Part shown: positions 36,332 to 45,587 of the stretch, piece by piece | Numbering within the stretch: the stretch's first letter is position 1 | Layout: every line of letters starts with the position of its first letter | Assembly: GCF_004353505.1 (NCBI RefSeq) | Contig: NZ_SMNQ01000016.1 | Coordinates: forward strand, 62,001-126,000 | From: Streptomyces sp. WAC05374 | Lineage (GTDB): Bacteria; Actinomycetota; Actinomycetes; Streptomycetales; Streptomycetaceae | Reading direction: 5' to 3' | DNA length: 64,000 nucleotides | Position numbers and translations under genes: made by a program | Notes under the pieces: model-generated | What the model was told of the DNA's origin: nothing | The model's database searches: none | What the model saw: the letters and a program-made list of their open reading frames with translations, nothing else

Positions 36332-36359
36332 TTGCCGACGAGACCCCGCGTGCAATGAT
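36332..36359 (+). promoter_or_regulatory. Possible promoter of the gcv operon
   Basis: TTGCCG (36332-36337) and AATGAT (36354-36359) are separated by 16 bp, about 60 bp before the riboswitch. The -10 element is imperfect. The local sequence (36300-36360) is notably AT-rich for this genome, as expected of a promoter region. Confidence 0.35.
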
Positions 36360-36420
36360 GTGCGCGCCGACGCGACGCACGCCGTTGCGCCCCACAACCG
36401 CATACCGGCCGTTCGAATCC

Positions 36421-36612
36421 GCGCGGGAGAGTCCCGGGTCCCGCCCGGGCGCCGAAGGAGCAAGTTCCTCCCTTGAATCTCTCAGGCCCCGTACCGCGTG
36501 GATGAGGCAGATCTGAAAAGCGGGCCGCCGCGGCGGCCCCACCCAAGGTGCAAGCCGAAGACCGTCCCCGTACGGTCACGGTGAACCTCTCAGGTTCCGA
36601 TGACAGATGGGG
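36421..36612 (+). ncRNA. Glycine riboswitch (tandem gcvT element)
   Basis: The first aptamer (about 36421-36512) has GGGAGAG, the conserved core GGGCGCCGAAGGAGCAAG and GAATCTCTCAGG. The second (about 36535-36612) has AAGGTGCAAGCCGAAGACCG, GAACCTCTCAGG and GATGACAGATGGGG. This is the standard pair of glycine aptamers in front of gcvT, switching the operon on when glycine is plentiful. It ends 38 bp before the gcvT ATG. No clear terminator hairpin separates it from gcvT, so control at ribosome binding is more likely. Confidence 0.93.
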
Positions 36613-36649
36613 AGGATCGTCTTCGAGCCATGCCCTGGGAGCCACATCC

Positions 36650-37765
36650 ATGAGCACTGCCCCCCGCCTGACCGCCCTCGATGCCGTGCATCGCGCGCTG
36701 GGCGCCACCATGACCGACTTCGCGGGCTGGGACATGCCGCTGCGGTACGGGAGCGAGCGCGACGAGCACAACGCCGTCCGCACGAAGGCCGGTCTCTTCG
36801 ACCTCTCCCACATGGGTGAGATCACCGTCACAGGACCGCAGGCAGCGGACTTCCTGAACTTCGCGCTCGTCGGCAACATCGGCAGCGTCGGTGTCGGCCG
36901 CGCCCGCTACACCATGATCTGCCAGGAGGACGGCGGCATCCTCGACGACCTGATCGTGTACCGGCTCGGTGAGACCGAGTACATGGTCGTCGCCAACGCC
37001 TCCAACGCGCAGATCGTCCTCGACGCGCTCACCGCCCGCGCCGCCGGCTTCGACGCCGCGGTGCGCGACGACCGCGACGCCTACGCGCTGCTCGCCGTCC
37101 AGGGCCCTCAGTCCCCCGGCATCCTGAAGTCGCTGACCGACGCCGACCTGGACGGGCTGAAGTACTACGCCGGGCTGCCCGGCACCGTCGCCGGGGTCCC
37201 CGCGCTGATCGCCCGCACCGGCTACACGGGCGAGGACGGCTTCGAGCTGTTCGTCGAGCCGCGGCACGCCGAGACGCTGTGGCAGGCGCTGCTGGAGGCC
37301 GGGGAGCCGGTGGGCCTCATCCCGTGCGGGCTGTCCTGCCGCGACACGCTGCGCCTCGAGGCGGGCATGCCGCTGTACGGGCACGAGCTGACGACGTCCC
37401 TGACCCCGTTCGACGCGGGCCTGGGCCGGGTGGTCAAGTTCGAGAAGGAGGGCGACTTCGTGGGCCGCGAGGCGCTGACCGCCGCCGCCGAGCGCGCCGA
37501 GGCCGCCCCGCCGCGCACGCTCGTGGGCCTGATCGCCGAGGGTCGCCGGGTGCCGCGCGCCGGGATGTCCGTGGTCGCGGACGGCACGGTGATCGGCGAG
37601 GTCACCTCGGGCGCCCCGTCGCCGACGCTGGGCAGGCCGATCGCCATGGCCTACGTGGACGCGGCGCACGCCGCGCCGGGCACCAGCGGGGTCGGCGTCG
37701 ACATCCGCGGTACTCATGAGCCGTACGAGGTCGTCGCGCTCCCCTTCTACAAGCGCCAGAAGTGA
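36650..37765 (+). CDS. gcvT: Glycine cleavage system T protein (aminomethyltransferase)
   Basis: 371 residues, normal length. GcvT moves the methylene group from aminomethyl-lipoyl GcvH to tetrahydrofolate and frees ammonia. Typical blocks are FAGWDMPLRYGSERDEHNAVR, GLFDLSHMGEI, the folate-site region RTGYTGEDGFELFV and DTLRLEAGMPLYGHEL. The ATG at 36650 has GGGAG 9 nt upstream; an ATG at 36629 is out of frame. It is the first gene after the glycine riboswitch. The P protein gene is not in this window. Confidence 0.97.
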   Translation: MSTAPRLTALDAVHRALGATMTDFAGWDMPLRYGSERDEHNAVRTKAGLFDLSHMGEITVTGPQAADFLNFALVGNIGSVGVGRARYTMICQEDGGILDDLIVYRLGETEYMVVANASNAQIVLDALTARAAGFDAAVRDDRDAYALLAVQGPQSPGILKSLTDADLDGLKYYAGLPGTVAGVPALIARTGYTGEDGFELFVEPRHAETLWQALLEAGEPVGLIPCGLSCRDTLRLEAGMPLYGHELTTSLTPFDAGLGRVVKFEKEGDFVGREALTAAAERAEAAPPRTLVGLIAEGRRVPRAGMSVVADGTVIGEVTSGAPSPTLGRPIAMAYVDAAHAAPGTSGVGVDIRGTHEPYEVVALPFYKRQK

Positions 37766-37823
37766 CCACCCGCACCACCACCCCGTTCACCAGCACTCCC
37801 CCGCGTACAGGAGAATTCCCGTC

Positions 37824-38201
37824 ATGAGCAACCCCCAGCAGATGCGCTACAGCAAGGAGCACGAGTGGCTGTCGGACGCCGAGGACGGCGTCTCGACGGT
37901 CGGCATCACGGAGCACGCGGCGAACGCGCTCGGCGACGTGGTGTACGTCCAGCTCCCGGCAGTGGGCGACACGGTGACCGCGGGCGAGACCTGTGGTGAG
38001 CTGGAGTCGACCAAGTCCGTCAGCGACCTGTACTCCCCGGTGACCGGTGAGGTCGTCGAGGCCAACCAGGACGTCGTCGACGACCCCTCGCTGGTGAACA
38101 CCGCCCCGTTCGAGGGCGGCTGGCTGTTCAAGGTACGCGTCGCGGAGGAGCCGAAGGACCTGCTCTCCGCCGACGAGTACACCGAGTTCTCCGGCAGCTA
38201 A
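37824..38201 (+). CDS. gcvH: Glycine cleavage system H protein
   Basis: 125 residues. GcvH carries the lipoyl arm that shuttles the aminomethyl group between the P, T and L proteins. The lipoylated Lys is in GELESTKSVSDLY, and the usual start YSKEHEWL and the ITEHAANALGDVVYVQLPAVG strand are present. AGGAGA lies 9 nt before the ATG. It follows gcvT by 58 bp and precedes glyA by 13 bp. Confidence 0.97.
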   Translation: MSNPQQMRYSKEHEWLSDAEDGVSTVGITEHAANALGDVVYVQLPAVGDTVTAGETCGELESTKSVSDLYSPVTGEVVEANQDVVDDPSLVNTAPFEGGWLFKVRVAEEPKDLLSADEYTEFSGS

Positions 38202-38214
38202 GGACCCCTCCCCG

Positions 38215-39474
38215 ATGTCGCTTCTGAACACCCCTCTCCACGAGCTGGACCCGGACGTCGCCGCCGCCGTCGACGCCGAGCTCCACCGTCAGCAGTCCAC
38301 CCTCGAGATGATCGCCTCGGAGAACTTCGCTCCGGTCGCGGTCATGGAGGCCCAGGGCTCCGTCCTGACCAACAAGTACGCCGAGGGCTACCCCGGCCGC
38401 CGCTACTACGGCGGCTGCGAGCACGTCGATGTCGTCGAGCAGATCGCCATCGACCGCATCAAGGCGCTCTTCGGCGCCGAGCACGCCAACGTCCAGCCGC
38501 ACTCGGGCGCCCAGGCCAACGCCGCCGCGATGTTCGCGCTGCTCAAGCCGGGCGACACGATCATGGGTCTGAACCTCGCCCACGGCGGGCACCTGACCCA
38601 CGGCATGAAGATCAACTTCTCGGGCAAGCTCTACAACGTCGTCGCCTACCACGTCGACGACGCGACCGGCCAGGTCGACATGGCCGAGGTCGAGCGCCTG
38701 GCCAAGGAGTCCAGGCCGAAGCTGATCGTCGCCGGCTGGTCCGCCTACCCCCGCCAGCTCGACTTCGCCGCCTTCCGCCGCATCGCGGACGAGGTCGGCG
38801 CGTACCTGATGGTCGACATGGCCCACTTCGCGGGCCTGGTCGCCGCCGGTCTGCACCCCAACCCGGTGCCGCACGCCCACGTGGTCACCACCACGACCCA
38901 CAAGACGCTGGGCGGCCCGCGCGGTGGCGTGATCCTGTCCACCGCCGAGCTGGCCAAGAAGATCAACTCCGCGGTCTTCCCGGGCCAGCAGGGTGGCCCG
39001 CTGGAGCACGTGATCGCCGCCAAGGCGGTCGCGTTCAAGGTCGCCGCGAGCGAGGACTTCAAGGAGCGCCAGCAGCGCACCCTGGACGGCGCCCGCATCC
39101 TGGCCGAGCGGCTGGTCCAGCCGGACGTCACCGAGCACGGCGTGTCGGTCCTGACCGGCGGCACCGATGTGCACCTGGTGCTGGTCGACCTCCGCAACAG
39201 CGAGCTGGACGGCCAGCAGGCCGAGGACCGGCTCCACGAGGTCGGCATCACCGTCAACCGCAACGCGATCCCGAACGACCCGCGGCCCCCGATGGTCACC
39301 TCGGGCCTGCGGATCGGCACCCCGGCCCTGGCCACGCGCGGCTTCCAGGCCGAGGACTTCACCGAGGTCGCCGACATCATCGCCGAGGCGCTGAAGCCGT
39401 CGTACGACGCGGACGCGCTCAAGGCCCGGGTGTCGGCCCTGGCCGCGAAGCACCCGCTTTACCCTGGTCTGTAG
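38215..39474 (+). CDS. glyA: Serine hydroxymethyltransferase
   Basis: 419 residues. GlyA interconverts serine and glycine with tetrahydrofolate. It has the N-terminal MIASENF motif, the substrate region GGCEHVDVVE, the PLP Lys in VVTTTTHKTLGGPRGG and the SGLRIGTPALATRGF end region. It is only 13 bp after gcvH, so glycine cleavage and serine synthesis are co-expressed under the riboswitch. A strong hairpin lies 56 bp past its stop. Confidence 0.97.
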   Translation: MSLLNTPLHELDPDVAAAVDAELHRQQSTLEMIASENFAPVAVMEAQGSVLTNKYAEGYPGRRYYGGCEHVDVVEQIAIDRIKALFGAEHANVQPHSGAQANAAAMFALLKPGDTIMGLNLAHGGHLTHGMKINFSGKLYNVVAYHVDDATGQVDMAEVERLAKESRPKLIVAGWSAYPRQLDFAAFRRIADEVGAYLMVDMAHFAGLVAAGLHPNPVPHAHVVTTTTHKTLGGPRGGVILSTAELAKKINSAVFPGQQGGPLEHVIAAKAVAFKVAASEDFKERQQRTLDGARILAERLVQPDVTEHGVSVLTGGTDVHLVLVDLRNSELDGQQAEDRLHEVGITVNRNAIPNDPRPPMVTSGLRIGTPALATRGFQAEDFTEVADIIAEALKPSYDADALKARVSALAAKHPLYPGL

Positions 39475-39504
39475 TCTCTGAAGGGATTACGTACGGACCC
39501 GGAC

Positions 39505-39518
39505 GTTACGTACGTAAC
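39505..39518. promoter_or_regulatory. Perfect 14-bp palindrome upstream of sdaA
   Basis: GTTACGTACGTAAC at 39505-39518 is a perfect palindrome. Its core TTACGTACG also occurs at 39487-39495, 19 bp earlier. It lies between the glyA stop and the hairpin at 39531. It could be a regulator binding site for sdaA or part of the glyA end. Confidence 0.5.
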
Positions 39519-39530
39519 AGACCGACATGC

Positions 39531-39568
39531 GGGGCACCGCGCACACTGTCCAGTGAGTGCGGTGCCCC
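39531..39568 (+). terminator. glyA terminator
   Basis: GGGGCACCGC (39531-39540) pairs with GCGGTGCCCC (39559-39568). After a 3x3 mismatch, CACTG and CAGTG extend the stem to a tiny loop. It should end the gcvT-gcvH-glyA transcript and separate it from sdaA. Confidence 0.8.
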
Positions 39569-39662
39569 GTCCCTTGCCCGCCCCGCACCACCCGTGCCCC
39601 ACCCGCGTTGCCCCTGCACCACCCCGGCAGACAGCGACGTCTTCCAACCAAGGAGTCTCCCC

Positions 39663-41033
<1,371 letters not shown>

Positions 41034-41064
41034 CACGCCCGCCGGAACGTTTCCTTCCGGCGTG
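41034..41064 (+). terminator. sdaA terminator
   Basis: CCGGAA (41042-41047) pairs with TTCCGG (41055-41060), and CACG (41034-41037) with CGTG (41061-41064) across a four-base bulge. It begins right after the sdaA stop. Confidence 0.6.
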
Positions 41065-41086
41065 GTGACCATGGTGGGCTCGTCCC

Positions 41087-42019
41087 ATGACGCAGAACGA
41101 GATCACCCCGACGTTACGCGGCCGGGCCACCCGCCGCGCCCTGCTGACCGCCGCGGCGGGCGCCGCCGCCCTGCTGGCCACCGGCGCGTCCGGCGCGTCC
41201 GCCGCCGCCCCGCGGGCCGGGACGCCCGGTGCGGCCGCCTTCGGGCGGCTGCGCGCGCTGGAGCGGCGGCACGGGGCCCGGCTGGGCGCGGTGGCGCGCA
41301 ACACGGTGACCGGCGCGACGGTGCTGTACCGGGCGGACGAGCGGTTCCCGATGTGCTCGACGTTCAAGACCCTCGCCGCCGCGGCCGTCCTCCGGGACCT
41401 CGACCGGCACGGCGAGGTGCTCGCCCGGCGCATCCGCTACACGGCGGCGGACATCGTGGTGAACTCCCCCAGGTGCGAGGAGAACCTCGCCACCGGCATG
41501 ACGGTCGCCGAGCTGTGCGACGCGACCATCCGCTTCAGCGACAACACGGCCGCCAACCTGCTGCTGCGGGAACTGGGCGGGCCGACGGCCGTCACCCGGT
41601 TCTGCCGCTCCCTGGGGGACGGCACGACCCGTCTCGACCGCTGGGAGCCCGAGCTCAACACCTGCGAGCCCTGGCGCGTCGAGGACACGACCACGCCCGC
41701 CGCCATCGCCGGCACCTACGAGCGGCTGGTGCTCGGTGACGCGCTGGAGCGGGGCGACCGCGAGCGGCTGACCGGCTGGCTGCTGGGCAACACCACCAGT
41801 ACGCACCGCTTCCGGGCGGGGCTGCCGGAGGACTGGCGGCTGGCCGACAAGACGGGCGGCGGCTCCTACGGCACCAACAACGACGTCGGTGTCGCCTGGA
41901 CCCCCGAGGGCGCCCCGGTGGTCCTCGCGGTCCTGACGACCAAGCCGGTGCAGGACGCCCCCTCCGACGACCTCCTGGTCGCCCGCGCGGCCTCGGTGCT
42001 GGCCTCCGCCGTCACCTGA
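41087..42019 (+). CDS. Class A beta-lactamase, exported
   Basis: 310 residues. A twin-arginine-type signal (RGRATRRALLTAAAGAAALLATG) ends near ASAAAP. The serine beta-lactamase motifs are all there: CSTFK (catalytic Ser at 91), SDN at 151-153, RWEPELN with the general base Glu at 187, and KTG at 255-257 followed by GGSYGTNND. It should hydrolyse penicillins in the medium. A Cys sits just before the catalytic Ser, as in some class A carbapenemases, but the partner Cys after KTG is absent. No regulator gene is adjacent. The 3' end overlaps the convergent CopD-like gene by 8 bp. Confidence 0.95.
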   Translation: MTQNEITPTLRGRATRRALLTAAAGAAALLATGASGASAAAPRAGTPGAAAFGRLRALERRHGARLGAVARNTVTGATVLYRADERFPMCSTFKTLAAAAVLRDLDRHGEVLARRIRYTAADIVVNSPRCEENLATGMTVAELCDATIRFSDNTAANLLLRELGGPTAVTRFCRSLGDGTTRLDRWEPELNTCEPWRVEDTTTPAAIAGTYERLVLGDALERGDRERLTGWLLGNTTSTHRFRAGLPEDWRLADKTGGGSYGTNNDVGVAWTPEGAPVVLAVLTTKPVQDAPSDDLLVARAASVLASAVT

Positions 42020-42956
42020 GCACCGCCGGGTGCACGCTGAGCCAGTGGGGGTCGGGCACCACCGTCAGGACGGCCGACAGCACCACGGCCCCCGCCAGCA
42101 CCGCCAGCTCGGTGCGGGCGGGGGCCGTCGCGTCGCCGCCCCGGCGCAGCGCGCGGCGCGCGATCACGGCCAGCACGCTGGCCGCGGCCACCACCAGGAG
42201 CTTGACGATCAGCACCCTGCCGTACGCCGTCGCGAACACCACCTCGGCCGGAAGGCGGCGCAGCGTCGAGCAGGTGCCGGTGACGGCCAGCGCGACGTAG
42301 AGCCATCCGGCGAGCCGGGCGTACCGGGCCAGGACATCGCGCCCGCCGCCGCGCAGCCGCGCCGTCCGCAGCACGTGCAGCAGCCCGCCGGCCCACAGAC
42401 AGGCGGCGGTCAGGTGGACGATCGTCAGGGCGGTGCCGAGCTCCGGGGTGTACGGCTCGGGGTGCGCGCGCAGCGCCTCCGCGCCGACGACCAGGGCCAG
42501 CGGGGCCACCGCCCAGGTGGAGCGCCCCAGCGCGGCGCACCCGGCGGCCAGGGCGAAGCCGTTGGCCATGGCCAGCAGCAGTCCGCCGTCCCGGGTGCCG
42601 TACGTGGCCGTGAGGTCCAGGTCGCTGACCCGGGCGAGCAGCACGATCTGCCCGGCGGAGGCGGCGGCCCCGCCGAGGGCGGCCCACACGGCCCAGGAAC
42701 GGGGCGTGCGTCCGGGCCCGGCCAGCCCGGCGCCGGCCAGTTCGCCGATGTGCAGGGCGAGGGCGGCGAAGACCGCGACGCGCAGCAGGGTCGTCGTGCC
42801 GGCCGCCGGGATGCGCAGCTCCCCCGTGCCGTGCGCGGCGATCCCGGCGCCGAAGAGCGCCACGGCCACCGCCGCGAGGGCGCCGAGGGCGAGGGCGGCA
42901 CGAGGACGGCGCCGCCCGGATCGCCGGGCGGCGCCGTTCTCCGTGTGTGCGGTCAC
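42012..42956 (-). CDS. CopD-like copper-resistance family membrane protein
   Basis: 314 residues with about eight membrane helices. The C-terminal part resembles the CopD domain: LTIVHLTAACLWAGGLLHVL, then ATAYGRVLIVKLLVVAAASVLAV. CopD proteins take part in copper uptake or handling; the conserved His in the HLTAA and WAGG region fit. The N-terminal 150 residues are less typical. The GTG overlaps the stop of the EF-hand gene (GTGA), so translation is coupled. No CopC gene is next to it, so a copper role is inferred from family only. Confidence 0.78.
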   Translation of the reverse strand: MTAHTENGAARRSGRRRPRAALALGALAAVAVALFGAGIAAHGTGELRIPAAGTTTLLRVAVFAALALHIGELAGAGLAGPGRTPRSWAVWAALGGAAASAGQIVLLARVSDLDLTATYGTRDGGLLLAMANGFALAAGCAALGRSTWAVAPLALVVGAEALRAHPEPYTPELGTALTIVHLTAACLWAGGLLHVLRTARLRGGGRDVLARYARLAGWLYVALAVTGTCSTLRRLPAEVVFATAYGRVLIVKLLVVAAASVLAVIARRALRRGGDATAPARTELAVLAGAVVLSAVLTVVPDPHWLSVHPAVLR

Positions 42957-43168
42957 GCCTTGGTGAGGTGCGCCCAGAACTCGTCGAAGGTGAGCAGCCC
43001 GTCGCCGTTGCCGTCCTGCGCGTTGATCACGGCCTGGGCAACGGTCTCCGTGACGTTGAAGTCGCCGAGCTGCGCCATGACGCTCTTGTACTCGGCGGCC
43101 GAGATGAGCCCGTCCCCGTTCACGTCGTACCGCTCGAACGCCTTGCGTGCCGCCTCGATGTCCGCCAC
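42953..43168 (-). CDS. cabD: Two-EF-hand calcium-binding protein (CabD-like)
   Basis: 71 residues with two canonical 12-residue EF loops, DVNGDGLISAAE (15-26) and DGNGDGLLTFDE (52-63), all ligand positions intact. It is thus a small soluble calcium sensor or buffer. S. coelicolor CabD is, from memory, a two-EF-hand protein of this size; the similar neighbourhood supports the symbol. The GTG has GGGGTGG upstream. A GATAAT-like -10 lies in the 87-bp leader. It is coupled to the CopD-like membrane gene. Confidence 0.88.
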   Translation of the reverse strand: MADIEAARKAFERYDVNGDGLISAAEYKSVMAQLGDFNVTETVAQAVINAQDGNGDGLLTFDEFWAHLTKA

Positions 43169-43255
43169 TGGTCCACCCCTTCTTGGTGCATAACTGACGC
43201 CGGTCAGATTATCGGCAGGGGGTGGGGGGCCGGTCCGGGGGCCCGGCAGGGGCCG

Positions 43256-44437
43256 TCAGCGGAAGACGCCGGTGTGGCCGAGCGAGTAGCGGCCGGGCTG
43301 GGGGTAGACGGCGAGGCCGTGCGGGCCGCCGCCGACCGGGATGCGGGCGAGCTGCCTGCCGGTCGTGGTGTCGATCGCGTACACCTCGGAGTCGTACCGT
43401 CCCGACAGCCACAGCACCTTGCCGTCGGCGGAGACCCCGCCCATGTCGGGCGAACCGCCGTCCGGCAGCCACCACTTCTTGGTCAGCCGCTTGCGTGCGA
43501 AGTCGTACACGGAGACGGAGCCCTCTCCCCGGTTGGGGATGTACATCTCCCTGGAGTCCCGTGAGACGTACAGGCCGTGGGCGCCCTTGCCGGTCGGCAG
43601 CAGGCCGGGGGTGGCGAAGGAGTCGCCGTCCAGCACCCACACCCCGTGCGCCATCATGTCGGCGACGTAGAAGGTCTTCCCGTCGGGTGAGACCTTGACG
43701 TCCTGCGGCATGGCGCCCTGGAAGGGCAGCTTCTGCTGGGCGACCACCTTCATCCGCTCGGTATCGACCTTGAGCAGCTCGCCGGAGAACTCGCAGCTCA
43801 CGATGAAGTACCGGCCGTCGGCCGAGAAGTCGGCGTGGTTGACGCCGTAGCAGGTGACCGGTTCGGTGTGGCGGCGCTCCATGGTGTGCGGGTCGCGGAA
43901 GACCAGCTCGCGGTCGAGGGAGGCCATCACGACGGCGTACCTGCCGTTGGGCGTGAAATACAGGTTGTAGGGGTCGTGCACCTCGACGTCCTTGCCCCGG
44001 GTGCCGGTCGCGGGGTCGATGGGGGTGAGCGTGTGGCCCCGGTTGTTGTTGACCCAGAGCGTCTTGAGGTCCCAGGACGGCACGACGTGCTGCGGCTGGG
44101 CGCCGACGGGGATGGTCTCGACGACCTTGTACGTCGCCGGGTCGATGACCGAGACGGTGTTGGACAGGGTGTTGGGCACGTACACCCGGGAGGGGAAGCC
44201 CTTGACCACCGCGGACAGTCTGCCGGGGCGGTCGGCCGCGTAGACGTCCTTCGGGTCGAGGACGGGCGGCATGCCCGCCAGGCCCGCGGGAGCGGCCTTC
44301 GTCGGTACGGCGGCGGCCCGGCCGCCGCGTGCCTCGGGCCGGTCGCCGCCGCTGCCGCAGCCCGGGAGCGCCGCCACCGCGGCGAGCAGCGCGGTGGCCG
44401 CGAGGAGGCTCGTGGATCGCTTCGTCAGGTGCGGCAT
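43256..44437 (-). CDS. YncE-like beta-propeller lipoprotein
   Basis: 393 residues. A lipoprotein signal with LPGCGS is followed by a seven-blade-type propeller of YVTN/YncE repeats: RVYVPNTLSNTVSVIDPATYKVVETIPVG, VKVSPDGKTFYVADM and KVLWLSGRYDSEVYAIDTTTGRQLARIPVGGGPHGLAVYP (segments). Such proteins act outside the membrane as binding or scaffold modules; no enzyme site is evident. The ATG at 44437 is chosen over a GTG two codons earlier. It lies upstream of the EF-hand and CopD-like genes on the same strand, 87 bp away. Confidence 0.87.
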   Translation of the reverse strand: MPHLTKRSTSLLAATALLAAVAALPGCGSGGDRPEARGGRAAAVPTKAAPAGLAGMPPVLDPKDVYAADRPGRLSAVVKGFPSRVYVPNTLSNTVSVIDPATYKVVETIPVGAQPQHVVPSWDLKTLWVNNNRGHTLTPIDPATGTRGKDVEVHDPYNLYFTPNGRYAVVMASLDRELVFRDPHTMERRHTEPVTCYGVNHADFSADGRYFIVSCEFSGELLKVDTERMKVVAQQKLPFQGAMPQDVKVSPDGKTFYVADMMAHGVWVLDGDSFATPGLLPTGKGAHGLYVSRDSREMYIPNRGEGSVSVYDFARKRLTKKWWLPDGGSPDMGGVSADGKVLWLSGRYDSEVYAIDTTTGRQLARIPVGGGPHGLAVYPQPGRYSLGHTGVFR

Positions 44438-44840
44438 GGTCACGCGCCCCATTAAGGGTGCCGGGCCCCGGGCCGCGCTCCCCCGGCCCGCCCCGGCGCA
44501 CCTCCGCCGATCGGTTCCGATGAGGTGTCCAGTCGATGAATCAACCATCGGACCCCATATTTATTCATGGTTTACGAGGTCCGTGGCTCATCTCACCTGC
44601 GATTCATTCCCTCGCTGGCCCGATTTGCTGATTCTGTCCCGGTTTGGTCTTTTGGTGGCAAGGCCCCCCGTCTGCCATAGTCGGAGACACACGACCCCCA
44701 TTGACCCGGGCCAGGTCGTTTCCGCGACCGTGGATACACCCCCAAGTCCACGGCGCCCACACGGAAGCCCCCGAGGGAGCCGCACCACGGCGCCAGGGGG
44801 CTTCCTCGCGTCAGCGGTCGGAGACTCGGCGGACGGAGAC
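44438..44840. other. Intergenic region upstream of the YncE-like gene
   Basis: About 400 bp without a supportable gene. Near the YncE-like start it has small inverted repeats CGATG/CATCG (44534-44550) and CCAT/ATGG (44555-44570) in an AT-rich block, probably promoter or operator DNA. Further on are the hairpin at 44763-44805 and the 15-bp repeats at 44811-44855. Confidence 0.6.
44763..44805 (-). terminator. Terminator after the HATPase gene
   Basis: GGAAGCCCCC (44763-44772) pairs perfectly with GGGGGCTTCC (44796-44805) over a 23-base loop, about 35 bp past the stop of the gene ending at 44841. Confidence 0.6.
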
Positions 44841-44855
44841 TCAGCGGTCGGAGAC
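44811..44855. repeat. Three 15-bp tandem repeats spanning a stop codon
   Basis: Units at 44811-44825, 44826-44840 and 44841-44855. The outer two are identical (TCAGCGGTCGGAGAC) and the middle one has two changes. On the minus strand each outer unit encodes VSDR and a stop, so the stop codon of the HATPase gene is itself duplicated downstream. Confidence 0.95.
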
Positions 44856-45353
44856 CCGCATCTCGAACCAGGTGGTCTTGCCGCGCGGCAGCAGGTCCAC
44901 GCCCCACCGGTCGGAGAGCTTGTCGACGAGGAAGAGCCCGCGGCCGCTGGTGTCCAGCTCGTGGACCGGCATCAGGCAGGGCAGCCCCCGGGAGGGGTCG
45001 CGCACCTCGATCCGGATCCAGCCGCGGCGGCGCAGCATGCGGAGCCCGAAGACCCGGGCGCCGGTGTGCCGGACGGCGTTGCCGACGAGCTCGGAGACGA
45101 GCAGGATCGCGTGTTCGGCGATCTGCGGGGAGAGCGCCCACTGGCGCAGCACCACGCACTGGGTGAGCCGGCGGGCCGTCGCGGCCGATTCAGGGCGGGA
45201 CGGCAGCCGCACCTCCTCCTCCGTCGGATTGCCGAACAGTTCGAGCGCCTTGAGCGCCTGTTCGTCGTCCGCGGCGGGCACCCACCGCGCGGCGGTAGCG
45301 CTGCCGCGCTGCCCCGGTTGCTCCACACCTTCCAGCCCCGCCATGCCCACCAT
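44841..45353 (-). CDS. ATP-binding protein of the anti-sigma/serine kinase (HATPase_c) type
   Basis: About 170 residues. After a ~40-residue N-tail comes a GHKL ATPase fold: RLPSRPESAATARRLTQCVV, the N-box AEHAILLVSELVGNAVRHTG, the G1 box VRDPSRGLP and the G2 box SGRGLFLVDKLSDRWGV. These are SpoIIAB/RsbW-like kinases, very numerous in Streptomyces, which usually control sigma factors or anti-anti-sigma proteins. No partner gene is adjacent. The ATG at 45353 is a guess among several starts; the nearest GGAGG is too far away. The 3' end lies in a small tandem repeat. Confidence 0.85.
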   Translation of the reverse strand: MVGMAGLEGVEQPGQRGSATAARWVPAADDEQALKALELFGNPTEEEVRLPSRPESAATARRLTQCVVLRQWALSPQIAEHAILLVSELVGNAVRHTGARVFGLRMLRRRGWIRIEVRDPSRGLPCLMPVHELDTSGRGLFLVDKLSDRWGVDLLPRGKTTWFEMRVSDR

Positions 45354-45587
45354 GATGGCCGCCCGGCGGCCTCCGTGTGGCCGTTCCGGCGGAATAGATG
45401 CCCCGGAGCGAGCGCTTCCCGGGGCACCTTTCGGCATATGACCCTGGCACCGAAGGGGTGTCAAAGGGTGGCTGACCTGCGACGACAGGGCCGGCACGGA
45501 AAAGTGCCGCGCCCTCGCGCCCCATATCCCTTAAGGCCCCTTTAAGGCTGCCCTAAACCACCCACACGGCTGACAACTCGTGTTCCC

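Noticed and set aside
35462..36542. Extended N-terminus for SseB copy 2 reaching into the gcv leader
   Set aside because: The extra sequence is antisense to the P-loop gene and the riboswitch; homology to SseB starts just after the GTG at 35471.
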